Assembly (NCBI GenBank): GCA_001775355.1
Contig: MEWM01000145.1
Location: 1-9,137, forward strand
Direction of reading: 5' to 3'
Length of the DNA stretch: 9,137 nucleotides
Origin: a candidate division Zixibacteria bacterium RBG_16_43_9
GTDB taxonomy: Bacteria > Zixibacteria > MSB-5A5 > RBG-16-43-9
The notes under the pieces were generated by a model. The model was not told where the DNA came from and did no database searches. It worked only from the letters and a program-made list of their open reading frames with translations. Positions 1 through 6,535 of the stretch are shown piece after piece. Every line of letters starts with the position of its first letter. Position 1 is the stretch's first letter. The translations under genes and the position numbers were made by a program.

Positions 1-2598
1 ATAGCCATTCAGGTGAGTGAGGGTCTAAATGCCGCTCACCGGAAAGGGATAGTTCACCGGGATATAAAGTCAGACAATATTATGGTCACCCAGGATGGCC
101 AGGTAAAGATAATGGACTTTGGCTTAGCCAGGCTTGAGGGAGTGGACCACTTGACTGAAACCGGATCGACTTTAGGAACTGCTGCCTATATGTCACCAGA
201 ACAAGCGCAGGGAGAAGAGGTTGACCAGAGAAGCGATATCTTCTCTTTTGGGGTGGTGCTCTACGAGCTGTTGACCGGGAGACTCCCGTTCAGAGGGGAG
301 CACATTCCGGCCATAATTTATTCGATCTTGAATGAGAATCCCGAGCCAGTTGCCAGGTACAAGATTAATGTCCCTGAAGGATTACAGAGAATTGTTGACA
401 AAGCCCTGGCAAAGGATAGAGAGGAAAGATACCAGCATATAGATGATCTCTTAGCGGACTTAAGACATGAGAAGAAGAGTCTGGACTATGCCAAGACTAC
501 TCAAATTCCTTTGCAGGCAGTCGCACTTGGGCACAGAAGCAAACTGCTTCCTTTCATAATTCCGACCTCAGTCGTTTTCATCCTGGCTTTACTTTTCCTG
601 ATTTTCAAACCGTTCAAACTTGAGATAGTCCCCGAAGAAAAGGCAATGGCTAAAGAAAACTCCTTGGCAGTAATGTACTTCGAAAATCTGGCAGACAGAG
701 AGGACAAAGAAAGATTAGGAGAGATCGTAGCGAATCTGTTGATAACTGGCCTTTCGGAATCTCAATATATGAGTGTGGTCTCCAGCCAGAGGCTATACGA
801 TATTTTAAAATTGCTGGGTAAAGAAGGCACCAAGGTCATTGATCGGAACGTCGCCACGGAAGTGGCTACAAAGGCAGGTGCCAAATGGATGCTCTTAGGG
901 AGCATTCTGCAGGAAGAACCTCAAATCATTTTGACCTCACAACTGGTGGAGGTTAAGAGCGGAAGAGTACTTTCCTCTCAGCGGGTAAGCGGTGAACCAG
1001 GGGAAAAGATATTTCCATTAGTAGACCGACTAACAGCAGAATTGAAAAAAGGACTTTCGCTCCCGGCTGAGGCAACCACGGAGCCAGCTCGATCAGTTGC
1101 GGATGTCACCACTCATTCTCAGGAAGCATACCGCTACTATCTGGAGGGAGTGGATAATATTTATAAGTTATACAACATGGAAGCAAAGAGAAGCTTCAAA
1201 AAAGCTTTGGAGTTCGATTCAACCTTCGCCATGGCGTATCTCAGGCTGGCGCAAATTGAGAGTGGCGAGGAACAAAAGAAGCTAATAGTCAAAGCAGCGA
1301 AATATTCAGATAAAGTCAGCCAGAAGGAAAAACTTTACATAAAAGTTTTCGAGGCTGGCATCTCAAGTAATCAAACCCAGGCGATTAAAGAATTAGAGAA
1401 GATAGTGGAGCGTTATCCTGAGGAGAAAGAGGCATTATTTATGTTGGGTTCATTCAATCAGATCAGACTTAGACGACCTGAAGAAGCTGTTCGTTATCTG
1501 AATAAGGCGATTGAGATAGACCCTCTCTACAAAATGGCCTATAACTTACTTGCCTATACCTACAACGACATGGGCGATTTCGAGAAATCTATCTGGGCTA
1601 TAAACAAATATATATCCTTAGCTCCCGACGAAGCCAACCCTTACGATACGAGAGCTGATCTGTACGCTTACAACGGCAAGATCGACCAGGCTATAGAATC
1701 TTACAAAAAAGCCTTAGAGATAAAACCGGACTTCTATGCATCCCTAATGAAGTTGGGAAATATGTATCTCTTTAAAAGAGCCTACCCTCAAGCTGAGAGC
1801 TGTTATAAAGTGCTCTCTTCCAGCGGTGAAAAAGATATTCGCTCCGGAGGGAGGACTTTATTGGCTCTGGTTCCTTTGTATCAGGGCAAGTTCGAAAGTG
1901 CGCTTGAGGTTTTAGACGATGGTACTGCCGCAGATAGGATGGAACAGGCTGAAGGAGAGCAAAATGCGAGTAAGCATAACCTGAAAGCACTAATCTACTA
2001 TGAAAAGAAAAAGCTGGATTTAGCTTTAAAAGAAATTGAGATTAGCGGGCAAATTCAGACAAAGGTCACGCCTGAAAACCCCGTGAAAATGCGGGAGTGG
2101 AATGCTATTCTTCTGGCAGAGAGCGGAAAAATTAAAGAAGCTGAAGAGGTGCTCAGGAGCTTAAAAAAAGATCTTGAGGAGAAGAATAAAGCTTGGATAG
2201 ATGTCTACTGGCGGGCCTTAGGCACTGTTGAGTTAATCAAAGGGAATCCAAAAGATGCGGTGACTTATTTGGAAAAGGGGATTCGGGAGGCTAGGTTACC
2301 CCTCTTTGAGGCAAGATATTTTCTTGGCAGAGCTTATTTAGAGTCAGGTAGATTAGGTGAGGCAGTAGCCGAATTAGAGAAAGCTCTCTCCAGATATGAT
2401 GAGAACAGAGCAAGTTTTGCCATCTGGTCGGTAAAAGCTGTATATCTTCTGGGATTAGCTTACGAGAAATCAGGCTGGAATAATAAAGCCATCGCGCAAT
2501 ATGAAGAGTTCCTTGACATCTGGAAGAATGCTGATCCGGGGAGACCGGAAATTACAGATGCCAAAGAGAGGCTGAGGAAGTTAAAGGCAAGCAGTTAA
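1..2598 (+). CDS. Ser/Thr protein kinase with TolB-like region and TPR array (5' partial)
   Basis: The frame is open from base 1, so the gene begins upstream; 865 codons are visible. The GTG at 13 is internal, because kinase-like sequence precedes it. Numbering from the first visible codon, the fragment shows the Hanks-type catalytic loop HRDIKSDN (Asp21, Asn26), DFG at 39-41, the substrate-binding segment YMSPEQ near 63-68 and subdomain [12 protein letters not shown]. The glycine-rich loop and ATP-binding Lys are off the window. One hydrophobic helix near 182-203 should anchor the protein in the membrane. Next comes a segment starting [14 protein letters not shown] (about 220-350), resembling the TolB-N/FlgO-like region seen in bacterial kinase and cyclase receptors. 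A long TPR array follows (about 370-865; for example [20 protein letters not shown]). By inference it is a cytoplasmic kinase with an extracytoplasmic sensing or scaffold half. Its substrate is unknown. A tandem repeat starts one base after the TAA stop. Confidence 0.9.
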   Translation: MAIQVSEGLNAAHRKGIVHRDIKSDNIMVTQDGQVKIMDFGLARLEGVDHLTETGSTLGTAAYMSPEQAQGEEVDQRSDIFSFGVVLYELLTGRLPFRGEHIPAIIYSILNENPEPVARYKINVPEGLQRIVDKALAKDREERYQHIDDLLADLRHEKKSLDYAKTTQIPLQAVALGHRSKLLPFIIPTSVVFILALLFLIFKPFKLEIVPEEKAMAKENSLAVMYFENLADREDKERLGEIVANLLITGLSESQYMSVVSSQRLYDILKLLGKEGTKVIDRNVATEVATKAGAKWMLLGSILQEEPQIILTSQLVEVKSGRVLSSQRVSGEPGEKIFPLVDRLTAELKKGLSLPAEATTEPARSVADVTTHSQEAYRYYLEGVDNIYKLYNMEAKRSFKKALEFDSTFAMAYLRLAQIESGEEQKKLIVKAAKYSDKVSQKEKLYIKVFEAGISSNQTQAIKELEKIVERYPEEKEALFMLGSFNQIRLRRPEEAVRYLNKAIEIDPLYKMAYNLLAYTYNDMGDFEKSIWAINKYISLAPDEANPYDTRADLYAYNGKIDQAIESYKKALEIKPDFYASLMKLGNMYLFKRAYPQAESCYKVLSSSGEKDIRSGGRTLLALVPLYQGKFESALEVLDDGTAADRMEQAEGEQNASKHNLKALIYYEKKKLDLALKEIEISGQIQTKVTPENPVKMREWNAILLAESGKIKEAEEVLRSLKKDLEEKNKAWIDVYWRALGTVELIKGNPKDAVTYLEKGIREARLPLFEARYFLGRAYLESGRLGEAVAELEKALSRYDENRASFAIWSVKAVYLLGLAYEKSGWNNKAIAQYEEFLDIWKNADPGRPEITDAKERLRKLKASS

Positions 2599-2599
2599 A

Positions 2600-2627
2600 A
2601 GTAGACAGTAGGCAGTAGACAGTAGAC
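2600..2627. repeat. 7-bp tandem array, consensus AGTAGAC (4 copies)
   Basis: Four contiguous heptamers read AGTAGAC, AGTAGGC, AGTAGAC, AGTAGAC, followed by a partial AGG. Only one base separates the array from the kinase stop codon. Arrays of similar period but different sequence follow leuD (7 bp) and rlmD (8 bp). Confidence 0.85.
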
Positions 2628-2634
2628 AGGGGTA

Positions 2635-2662
2635 GGGGCGACCCGGCGGGTCGCCCCTTTTT
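2635..2662 (+). terminator. GC-rich hairpin with T5 tract, probable intrinsic terminator
   Basis: A perfect 10-bp stem, GGGGCGACCC (2635-2644) with GGGTCGCCCC (2648-2657), encloses a GGC loop and is followed by TTTTT (2658-2662). Position and form suit a Rho-independent terminator for the kinase gene. The stem also carries the GTAGGG-like left edge (GGTAGGGG) of the palindrome family in this window, so it may be a repeat copy used as a terminator. Confidence 0.7.
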
Positions 2663-2691
2663 GTAGGGACAGAACAGTGTTCTGTCCCTAC
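2663..2691. repeat. Perfect palindromic repeat GTAGGGACAGAAC/GTTCTGTCCCTAC
   Basis: The 13-bp arms at 2663-2675 and 2679-2691 are perfectly complementary around AGT. It directly follows the T tract of the terminator-like hairpin. Its GTAGGG and CCCTAC edges match the other spacer palindromes while the interior differs. Confidence 0.85.
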
Positions 2692-2732
2692 GATGGTGTA
2701 GGATCTAAACTTGTCTTCATCCTTAAATTTAA

Positions 2733-2762
2733 TTGACAAATAAATTTTAGTTCCACTATATT
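2733..2762 (+). promoter_or_regulatory. Predicted sigma70-type promoter for the CDF exporter and leuD
   Basis: A consensus -35 box TTGACA (2733-2738) and a -10 box TATATT (2757-2762) are separated by 18 bp in an AT-rich stretch. They lie 50 bp upstream of the ATG at 2813 and about 107 bp upstream of the alternative TTG at 2870. It lies downstream of the terminator-like hairpin, so it probably starts a new transcript covering the exporter and the overlapping leuD. This is a prediction from box matches only. Confidence 0.55.
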
Positions 2763-2799
2763 AAGTTTTGGGAAAAGGTAATTACAGATTGTGATGGCT

Positions 2800-2847
2800 G
2801 TAAGGGTAATTCATGTCCATTTGGATCCATCTGGAAATTGCCCCTAC
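2800..2847. repeat. Decayed palindromic repeat overlapping the exporter start
   Basis: The left arm GTAAGGGTAATT (2800-2811) and right arm AATTGCCCCTAC (2836-2847) are complementary at 10 of 12 positions, or 11 with one G-U pair, around a 24-base interior. The edges match the GTAGGG...CCCTAC palindromes elsewhere in the window. The ATG at 2813 and its apparent Shine-Dalgarno AAGGG both fall inside this element. Confidence 0.6.
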
Positions 2848-4093
2848 AAAAAAAACGAGTGAGAGAGATTTGAACGAGATCGAGAAAAAAAGAAACCAGG
2901 AGAAGGTAAGGGTAGCTCTCAGCTCCCTTTTAGCTGCCGTTTTCCTGACCCTTACCAAACTGGTGGTTGGGATTATCACTCAAAGCCTGGGGATAATCTC
3001 TGAGGCGGCTCACTCTGGCTTAGACATGGTGGCCGCGGCAATGACTTATTTTACGGTAAAGCGATCTGACAAACCTGCGGATGCGGAACATCATTACGGG
3101 CACGGCAAATTTGAAAATTTCTCAGCCCTGCTGGAGGCGATTTTACTCCTTATAACCTGCGCCTGGATAATCATCGAAAGCATCAAACGTTTTTTCAAAC
3201 CAGTTGAGATCAAGGTCATCCCCATAAGCTTTGTGGTGCTCGTTATTGCAATTGTGGTTGACTTCTCCAGATCCAGAGCTCTCGCTAAAATGGCTAAAAA
3301 GCATCAAAGCCAGGCACTGGAAGCAGATGCCCTGCATTTTCAGAGCGATATCTTTAGTTCCTTGGTTGTGATCTTAGGGCTTGTTTTTGTTAAGTTTGGC
3401 TTACCGGTAGCTGACCCGCTTGCAGCTCTGGGTGTGGCTTTATTGGTCCTGCGTGCTTCCTGGAAATTGGGTAAGAGAACGGTAGATGTGCTCTTAGATC
3501 GAGCACCAGAAGGGTTAGACCAGAAAATCAAGGAAATGATTCAAGCAATTCCCCAGGTCAGTTCTATCTCCAGACTTCGGCTGAGAAGAGCAGGTAATCA
3601 CTATTTTCTGGATATGAACGTAATGCTGGAAAAGGACAGCTCTTTAGAAAAAGCTCACCAGGTTACCACTCTGATAGAAGATAAAATTTCTGAGTTGCTG
3701 CCGAATTCCGACGTGGTGGTACACACAGAACCGGAAGAGGGAGCAGGATTCCTGGAAGATAAGGCTGATCTCCTGAGGGATGGAGAAGAGGAAAAAAAGA
3801 TTGTGTATGAGATACTGAATCAGCACTTCGCCAACTTCGTGGAATTTCATGATTTGACTCTCAGGAGGATCAGGGGCTCCAGACTGATCAGCCTTCATCT
3901 GGTCGTGCCAGGGGACATAAAGATCGAAGATGCTCATAAACTCTGCGACCATCTGGAAAATGATATCAAAGAAAGGCTGGGTTCATCAGAAATCTCAATT
4001 CATATCGAGCCTTGCGAAGGTGAATGTAAAACCTGTGAGCAGGAATGCAAATCCAAAGAGTCAGGAAAAATGGAGAAAAAAGATGATGACTAA
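2813..4093 (+). CDS. Cation diffusion facilitator family metal exporter with two C-terminal domains
   Basis: This is a 426-residue CDF transporter of the YiiP/FieF type, expected to export divalent metal from the cytoplasm by H+ antiport. Residues 34-230 hold the membrane domain. The TM2 motif H67-SGL-D71 and the TM5 motif H175-FQS-D179 form an HD/HD transport site of the kind usual for zinc-type CDFs. DAEHHYGHGKFE (90-101) carries the conserved cytoplasmic His cluster. Two ZT_dimer-like domains follow (about 232-310 and 327-403), both ending in a similar HTEPEE/HIEPCE strand, whereas typical family members have one. The tail contains C401, C405, C408 and C412. The start is uncertain. ATG 2813 has AAGGG six bases upstream but lies in a palindromic repeat; the in-frame TTG at 2870 (residue 20, LNEIEKKRNQEK) gives a more family-like N-terminus. 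The 3' end overlaps leuD by 11 bp. The metal cannot be fixed from sequence. Confidence 0.9.
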   Translation: MSIWIHLEIAPTKKTSERDLNEIEKKRNQEKVRVALSSLLAAVFLTLTKLVVGIITQSLGIISEAAHSGLDMVAAAMTYFTVKRSDKPADAEHHYGHGKFENFSALLEAILLLITCAWIIIESIKRFFKPVEIKVIPISFVVLVIAIVVDFSRSRALAKMAKKHQSQALEADALHFQSDIFSSLVVILGLVFVKFGLPVADPLAALGVALLVLRASWKLGKRTVDVLLDRAPEGLDQKIKEMIQAIPQVSSISRLRLRRAGNHYFLDMNVMLEKDSSLEKAHQVTTLIEDKISELLPNSDVVVHTEPEEGAGFLEDKADLLRDGEEEKKIVYEILNQHFANFVEFHDLTLRRIRGSRLISLHLVVPGDIKIEDAHKLCDHLENDIKERLGSSEISIHIEPCEGECKTCEQECKSKESGKMEKKDDD

Positions 4094-4595
4094 ATTCAAA
4101 GGCAAAGCCTGGGTGGCAGGAGATGACATCGACACAGATCAGATCTATCATGGGCAGTATCTCCCTCTGACTGATCCGAAGGAGATGAAAAAACATGCGA
4201 TGGAGTTTGTGCCGGGTTTCGAGAAATTCAGCCAGGAAGTCAGACCCGGAGATATAATCGTTGCTGGCAAGAACTTCGGCACCGGATCGTCCAGGGAACA
4301 TGCGGTTGTCTGCCTAAAGGAAAATGGAGTGAGTTGTGTGGTCGCAGATTCCTTTGCCCGGATTTTTTACCGGAATGCCATAAATTTAGGATTTCCTCTT
4401 TTAGAATGTCCCGGCATATCCACGAGCGTTAAGACCGGTGACATTCTCGAAATAGATACCCTCTCCGGTGAAGTCAAGAATCTATCCTCAGGTAAAAGCA
4501 TAACCGGTCATCCTCTTTCCGGATTGGAATTAGAGATAACTGAAAAGGGAGGTCTGCTTAATTATTTAAGAGAAGAGAATATACGTAAGACGTGA
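4083..4595 (+). CDS. leuD: 3-isopropylmalate dehydratase small subunit (LeuD-type, aconitase swivel domain)
   Basis: The product is 170 residues, the usual size of the short archaeal/bacterial-type LeuD. With a LeuC large subunit carrying the 4Fe-4S cluster it would isomerise 2- to 3-isopropylmalate in leucine synthesis. Visible motifs are GDDIDTDQI (13-21), the swivel-domain signature GKNFGTGSSREHA (62-74) and FARIFYRNAINLGFPLL (91-107). The substrate-loop position reads YLPL (26-29), so a related function such as a homoaconitase or dimethylmalate dehydratase subunit remains possible. No large subunit is in the window. The start is ATG 4083, seven bases after GGAG; a second ATG follows at 4086. 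A longer open frame upstream is only exporter sequence read in another frame. The 11-bp overlap suggests translational coupling. The last three codons and the TGA stop lie inside a heptamer array. Confidence 0.88.
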   Translation: MMTKFKGKAWVAGDDIDTDQIYHGQYLPLTDPKEMKKHAMEFVPGFEKFSQEVRPGDIIVAGKNFGTGSSREHAVVCLKENGVSCVVADSFARIFYRNAINLGFPLLECPGISTSVKTGDILEIDTLSGEVKNLSSGKSITGHPLSGLELEITEKGGLLNYLREENIRKT

Positions 4596-4610
4596 GACGT
4601 AAGAAGGGAG
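4583..4610. repeat. 7-bp tandem array, consensus ACGTRAG (4 copies)
   Basis: Heptamers ACGTAAG (4583), ACGTGAG (4590), ACGTAAG (4597) and a diverged AAGGGAG (4604) run on into ACG. The array begins inside leuD: its bases encode the final Arg-Lys-Thr, and the TGA stop (4593-4595) is part of the second unit. Confidence 0.8.
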
Positions 4611-4677
4611 ACGAAAAAAAGAAAATCGAGTGATGCAGAGAAGAGCCCAGCAAAATTTGGAATACTGAATAAAAACC

Positions 4678-4745
4678 GGTAGGTCAGACATTCCTGTCTG
4701 ACATATCTGGCATAATAGAACAGACAAGAATGTCTGTTCTACCAG
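4678..4745. repeat. Paired palindromes with CAGACA stems
   Basis: Hairpin one is GTCAGACA (4683-4690), loop TTCC, TGTCTGAC (4695-4702). Hairpin two is TAGAACAGACA (4716-4726), loop AGAA, and its perfect 11-bp complement (4731-4741). Short outer matches GGTAG (4678-4682) and CTACC (4739-4743), and CTGG (4707-4710) and CCAG (4742-4745), frame the unit. The 16-base cores at 4685-4700 and 4721-4736 are reverse complements apart from one base. Confidence 0.8.
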
Positions 4746-4763
4746 CCTCAGAGTTACGTAGTC

Positions 4764-4825
4764 GCGTAGGGGTGGAGCTTGTCTCCACCCAATTCTCCCA
4801 GGCGTCCAATTGGACGCCCCTACGC
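4764..4825. repeat. Nested palindrome: outer GCGTAGGGG/CCCCTACGC stem around two hairpins
   Basis: The outer 9-bp arms at 4764-4772 and 4817-4825 are perfectly complementary. They enclose hairpin GGGTGGAG (4770-4777)/CTCCACCC (4783-4790) and the perfect 18-bp palindrome GGCGTCCAATTGGACGCC (4801-4818). Outer and inner stems share a few bases, so they partly compete. No T tract follows, which argues against a simple terminator. Confidence 0.8.
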
Positions 4826-4866
4826 TAAATGAGAATAGATATTGAGAAAGGTAAAAAAGGTTTTCG

Positions 4867-6231
4867 ATGGTGCTGAAAAAAGGAGATATTGTTGAAGTTT
4901 CAGTCACGGATTTAGCCTATGGTGGTAAAGGGGTGGGCAAATTGAATGGGTTGGTAGTTCTGGTAAGAGGGGGTCTTCCCGGAGATACTCTTAAAGTCAA
5001 AATCGAAAAGAAAAAGAAAAACTTCGCCGAAGGGTCTGTAGTTGAGGTTTTGAAAGCCTCAGAGAAAAGGATTTCACCGGTCTGTTCTCATTTTGGCTTG
5101 TGCGGTGGATGCACCTGGCAAAATCTTGATTATGAGGCTCAGCTTATCTACAAAGAAAAAACAGTCAGGGAGTCGCTCAGACATCTGGGCGGCTTTTCAG
5201 ATTTCGAGACTGAAAAGATAATCCGCTCAGATGAGATATATTTTTACCGCAATAAAATGGAGTTTTCCTTTGGCAAAGACCTTGAGGGAAAACTTATCCT
5301 CGGTTTACATCCCTATGAAGATTTTAAAAGGGTATTTAACCTTCAAAAGTGTCATCTTCAATCCGAGCTTTCAAGCCAGATAGTCTGGTGGGTAAGGGAT
5401 TTTTGCGCAAAAGAGGAGCTTATTCCTTACGACCCTAAAGAGCATACCGGCTTTTTGAGATATTTAGCCATCAGGGAAGGAAAAAGCAAAACCGAAATGA
5501 TGGTCAATCTGGTTACTTATTCTGGCCAGTTTCCGCAGGCAAAAAAGTTCGCTTCAGGACTTATGGAAGACTTCCCTCAGATTAAAACAGTCGTCCGGAA
5601 CATAAACACCAAATTTGCCGACATTGCCTTCGGAGAGGAAGAAGAAGTCTTAACGGGAAAAGGGACTATTCAGGAAAAATTAGGCAGGTTCCATTTTGAA
5701 ATCTCAGCCAACTCTTTTTTTCAGACCAATACCAGACAGGCAGAGAAGCTATTTAACATAGTCACTGATTATGCTGAGTTAGAAGGCTCAGAGGAAGTTT
5801 TAGATTTATACTCCGGTACAGGTGCCATCTCTTTTTTCCTGGCTCAGAAGGCAAAACGGGTTACCGGGATAGAGTCAGTTAAAGATTCAGTGGAAAATGC
5901 GTTTAGAAATGCAGAGCTTAATTCCGTAATGAACTGTCGGTTTCTTTTAGGTGAAGCAAAAGAGGTGTTATTGTCACTGGTTCAGGAGAGCTTCTCACCG
6001 CAGGTCATCGTGGTTGACCCGCCCAGGGGTGGGATGCATAAGAAGGTAATCTCTTTGATGCTTGAGATTAAGCCTGAAAGAATCATATATGTCTCCTGCA
6101 ATCCAACTACCTTAGCCCGTGACCTTCAGGTTCTGGCTGAAAAAGATTATATTCTGGAAAAAGTCCAGCCGGTGGATATGTTTCCGCAGACTTATCATAT
6201 CGAGGCGGTGGCGAAATTAAGAAGGAAATAG
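4867..6231 (+). CDS. rlmD: 23S rRNA (uracil-C5)-methyltransferase, RlmD/RumA type
   Basis: This 454-residue protein is full length for the RlmD/RumA family, which uses SAM to make 5-methyluridine in 23S rRNA (U1939 in E. coli). An N-terminal TRAM RNA-binding domain spans about 1-60 (DIVEVSVTDLAYGGKGVG). Iron-sulfur ligands are C73, C79, C82 and C162, the family's four-Cys pattern. The methyltransferase domain shows NSFFQTNT (282-289), the SAM motif DLYSGTGA (313-320), DPPRGG (384-389), catalytic C411 in SCNPTTLARDL, and the C-terminal MFPQTYHIE (438-446) with the proposed general base E446. No key residue is missing. The start at ATG 4867 has AAAAAAGG six bases upstream. The gene is flanked by repeat-rich spacers on both sides and appears to stand alone. 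A related specificity (RlmC/RlmCD or TrmA-like) cannot be excluded, but the TRAM domain plus cluster favours RlmD. Confidence 0.92.
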   Translation: MVLKKGDIVEVSVTDLAYGGKGVGKLNGLVVLVRGGLPGDTLKVKIEKKKKNFAEGSVVEVLKASEKRISPVCSHFGLCGGCTWQNLDYEAQLIYKEKTVRESLRHLGGFSDFETEKIIRSDEIYFYRNKMEFSFGKDLEGKLILGLHPYEDFKRVFNLQKCHLQSELSSQIVWWVRDFCAKEELIPYDPKEHTGFLRYLAIREGKSKTEMMVNLVTYSGQFPQAKKFASGLMEDFPQIKTVVRNINTKFADIAFGEEEEVLTGKGTIQEKLGRFHFEISANSFFQTNTRQAEKLFNIVTDYAELEGSEEVLDLYSGTGAISFFLAQKAKRVTGIESVKDSVENAFRNAELNSVMNCRFLLGEAKEVLLSLVQESFSPQVIVVDPPRGGMHKKVISLMLEIKPERIIYVSCNPTTLARDLQVLAEKDYILEKVQPVDMFPQTYHIEAVAKLRRK

Positions 6232-6258
6232 GGTTAAAGGGATAAAGGGTTCAAGGGG
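6231..6258. repeat. 8-bp tandem array, consensus GGGTTAAA (3 copies plus GGGG)
   Basis: Units GGGTTAAA (6231), GGGATAAA (6239) and GGGTTCAA (6247) run into GGGG. The first G is the last base of the rlmD TAG stop, so the array directly abuts the coding region, as with the heptamer arrays after the two upstream genes. Confidence 0.65.
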
Positions 6259-6301
6259 AAAACAATTTTCTAGTAGGAGCAGAGTTTAGTCTGAGCTTTT
6301 A

Positions 6302-6382
6302 AACTCATCCCCTTACCCCTTCTCTTATGAAGAGAAGGGGAGTAAATCCCTCTCTTTCTAAGAGAGGGATTTAGGGTGAGTT
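6302..6382. repeat. Nested palindrome: two strong hairpins inside an AACTCA/TGAGTT stem
   Basis: Hairpin one is CCCCTTCTCTT (6316-6326), loop ATG, perfect 11-bp partner at 6330-6340. Hairpin two is TAAATCCCTCTCTT (6343-6356), loop TCT, perfect 14-bp partner at 6360-6373. Outer arms AACTCA (6302-6307) and TGAGTT (6377-6382) pair, with CCC and GGG nearby extending the stem imperfectly. The design is the same three-way-junction layout as 4764-4825 with unrelated sequence. Confidence 0.8.
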
Positions 6383-6459
6383 CCGTTTACAACGGTCCTC
6401 ATAATTATTTTTTATCCTTAATAGGCTTATACTTGGACCTGCCATTTTTTTGGAATGAC

Positions 6460-6481
6460 AGGGACATGAACCTGTCCCTAC
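6460..6481. repeat. Decayed palindrome ending CCTGTCCCTAC
   Basis: AGGGACA (6460-6466) pairs with TGTCCCT (6473-6479) around TGAACC; an alternative pairing is GACAGG (6457-6462) with CCTGTC (6471-6476). The right edge keeps CCCTAC, while the left edge has lost GTAGGG. It resembles half of a once-longer palindrome of the 2663-2691 type. Confidence 0.6.
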
Positions 6482-6482
6482 A

Positions 6483-6503
6483 ACCTACCACCTATGACCT
6501 ATC
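6483..6503. repeat. 7-bp tandem array, consensus ACCTATS (3 copies)
   Basis: Three adjacent heptamers read ACCTACC, ACCTATG and ACCTATC. The array sits between two palindromes instead of at a stop codon, unlike the other arrays. Confidence 0.6.
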
Positions 6504-6504
6504 A

Positions 6505-6535
6505 GGCGAGTCCGCCTGTGGCGGATCGCCCCTAC
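6505..6535. repeat. Hairpin GGCGA-TCCGCC/GGCGGATCGCC with CCCTAC edge
   Basis: GGCGA (6505-6509) and TCCGCC (6511-6516) pair with GGCGGATCGCC (6520-6530) around a TGT loop, with G6510 bulged. The right flank extends the run to CCCCTAC (6529-6535), matching the edge of the other palindromes. No T tract follows. Confidence 0.7.

Noticed and set aside
13..15. GTG as a start codon for the kinase
   Set aside because: Kinase-like sequence (IAIQ before VSEGLNAAH) continues upstream in frame to base 1, so the gene is truncated by the window and this GTG is internal.
3930..4082. Upstream extension of leuD to an ATG at 3930
   Set aside because: The extra residues are the exporter coding sequence read in another frame and match no LeuD N-terminus; ATG 4083 has a good Shine-Dalgarno and family-like length.
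4583..4610. Heptamer arrays as part of a CRISPR array
   Set aside because: Units are 7 bp and contiguous, with no spacers and no cas genes.
4566..4907. Minus-strand 113-codon open frame across the leuD-rlmD spacer
   Set aside because: It runs through several palindromes and into the rlmD 5' end, and its translation has no recognisable domain.
6428..6433. TATACT as a -10 box in the 394-bp spacer
   Set aside because: No acceptable -35 box lies 16-18 bp upstream.
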